Origin: Setaria digitata
Taxonomy: Eukaryota; Nematoda; Chromadorea; Rhabditida; Setariidae
NCBI GenBank assembly: GCA_003640385.1
Contig: RCAB01000049.1
Span: forward strand, 62,001 to 126,000
Direction: 5' to 3'
DNA length: 64,000 nucleotides
Shown here: positions 63,801 to 64,000 of the stretch, piece after piece
Numbering within the stretch: the first letter of the stretch is position 1
Layout: each line of letters begins with the position of its first letter
Notes under the pieces: model-generated
What the model saw: only the letters and a program-made list of their open reading frames with translations
What the model was told of the DNA's origin: nothing
Databases searched by the model: none
Made by a program: the position numbers and the translations under genes

Positions 63801-64000
63801 ATTTGATCACATCGAATTCGTTTTAATACAGCTATCTAGAAAAAAAATATAGTCTTTTCAAATTTCTCATAAATCGTCGAAATTTGTCCACTTATAATAT
63901 CTGTCAATAAATTTCAGTTGCAAGATTTTTTACAGCACTTTTACTCCCAAGTTTTTACCTACACCATAGAGTTATTGTCTTACTTGACGTTTAATTGGCA
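60802..64000. other. AT-rich intergenic region, right edge
   Basis: Contains the PP2C 3' UTR and then non-coding sequence. T runs are frequent (T21 at 61742-61762). I found no exon with paired splice sites and a plausible peptide, and no RNA gene. Confidence 0.4.

Noticed and set aside
1..64000. Bacterial endosymbiont (Wolbachia-like) insertion
   Set aside because: Considered because such insertions are frequent in filarial genomes, but no long bacterial-type frame or operon structure is present.
1..64000. Transposable element with coding region, CRISPR array, tRNA or rRNA gene
   Set aside because: No transposase, reverse transcriptase, regular spacer array or cloverleaf was recognised by eye; a tRNA scan could still find a missed tRNA.

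Overview
The window is a stretch of AT-rich animal nuclear DNA, almost certainly from a nematode. The genes are split by many introns of roughly 60 to 600 bp (a few longer), with TTTCAG/TTTTAG acceptors and GTAAGT-type donors. The gene set is metazoan, and several proteins look closest to nematode families (a CKY-1-type bHLH-PAS factor, SPE-39). AT content, intron length and gene spacing suggest a clade III or filarial-like worm, but that is inference and the species cannot be fixed. I rebuilt gene models by joining exons whose splice phases agree.

Layout. Plus strand: an spe-39/VIPAS39 homologue (1479-6222), a possible uncharacterised coiled-coil gene (about 6750-7971), and a headcase/HECA homologue (9969-13749). 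An AT-rich gap with an ATT microsatellite follows. Minus strand: an F-box/LRR-like gene (20896 down to 18370) and, about 340 bp downstream of its stop, a small two-exon gene with a membrane tail (18033 down to 17411). From 20.9 to 30.7 kb I find no secure gene, only repeats and weak candidates. Minus strand again: MMS19 (38534 down to 30749) and mitochondrial translation initiation factor IF-2 (45290 down to 40544). Plus strand: an NPAS4/dysfusion/CKY-1 bHLH-PAS transcription factor (46702-52288) and a PP2C phosphatase of the PPM1A/B type (57961-60801). The rest is intergenic.

The genes do not form one pathway. SPE-39 acts in endolysosomal trafficking with VPS33B-type proteins. MMS19 delivers Fe-S clusters in the cytosol. 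IF-2mt starts mitochondrial translation. CKY-1 and headcase are developmental regulators, and the PP2C is a signalling phosphatase. I found no mobile element with a coding region, no bacterial (Wolbachia-like) insertion, no CRISPR array and no convincing tRNA or rRNA. I see no sign of a new multi-gene system. The most useful leads are a CRE-type site with a hairpin just upstream of the cky-1 start, a truncated headcase protein, a possible two-gene operon at 18 kb, a nested palindrome in a cky-1 intron, and an unidentified gene near 7 kb.
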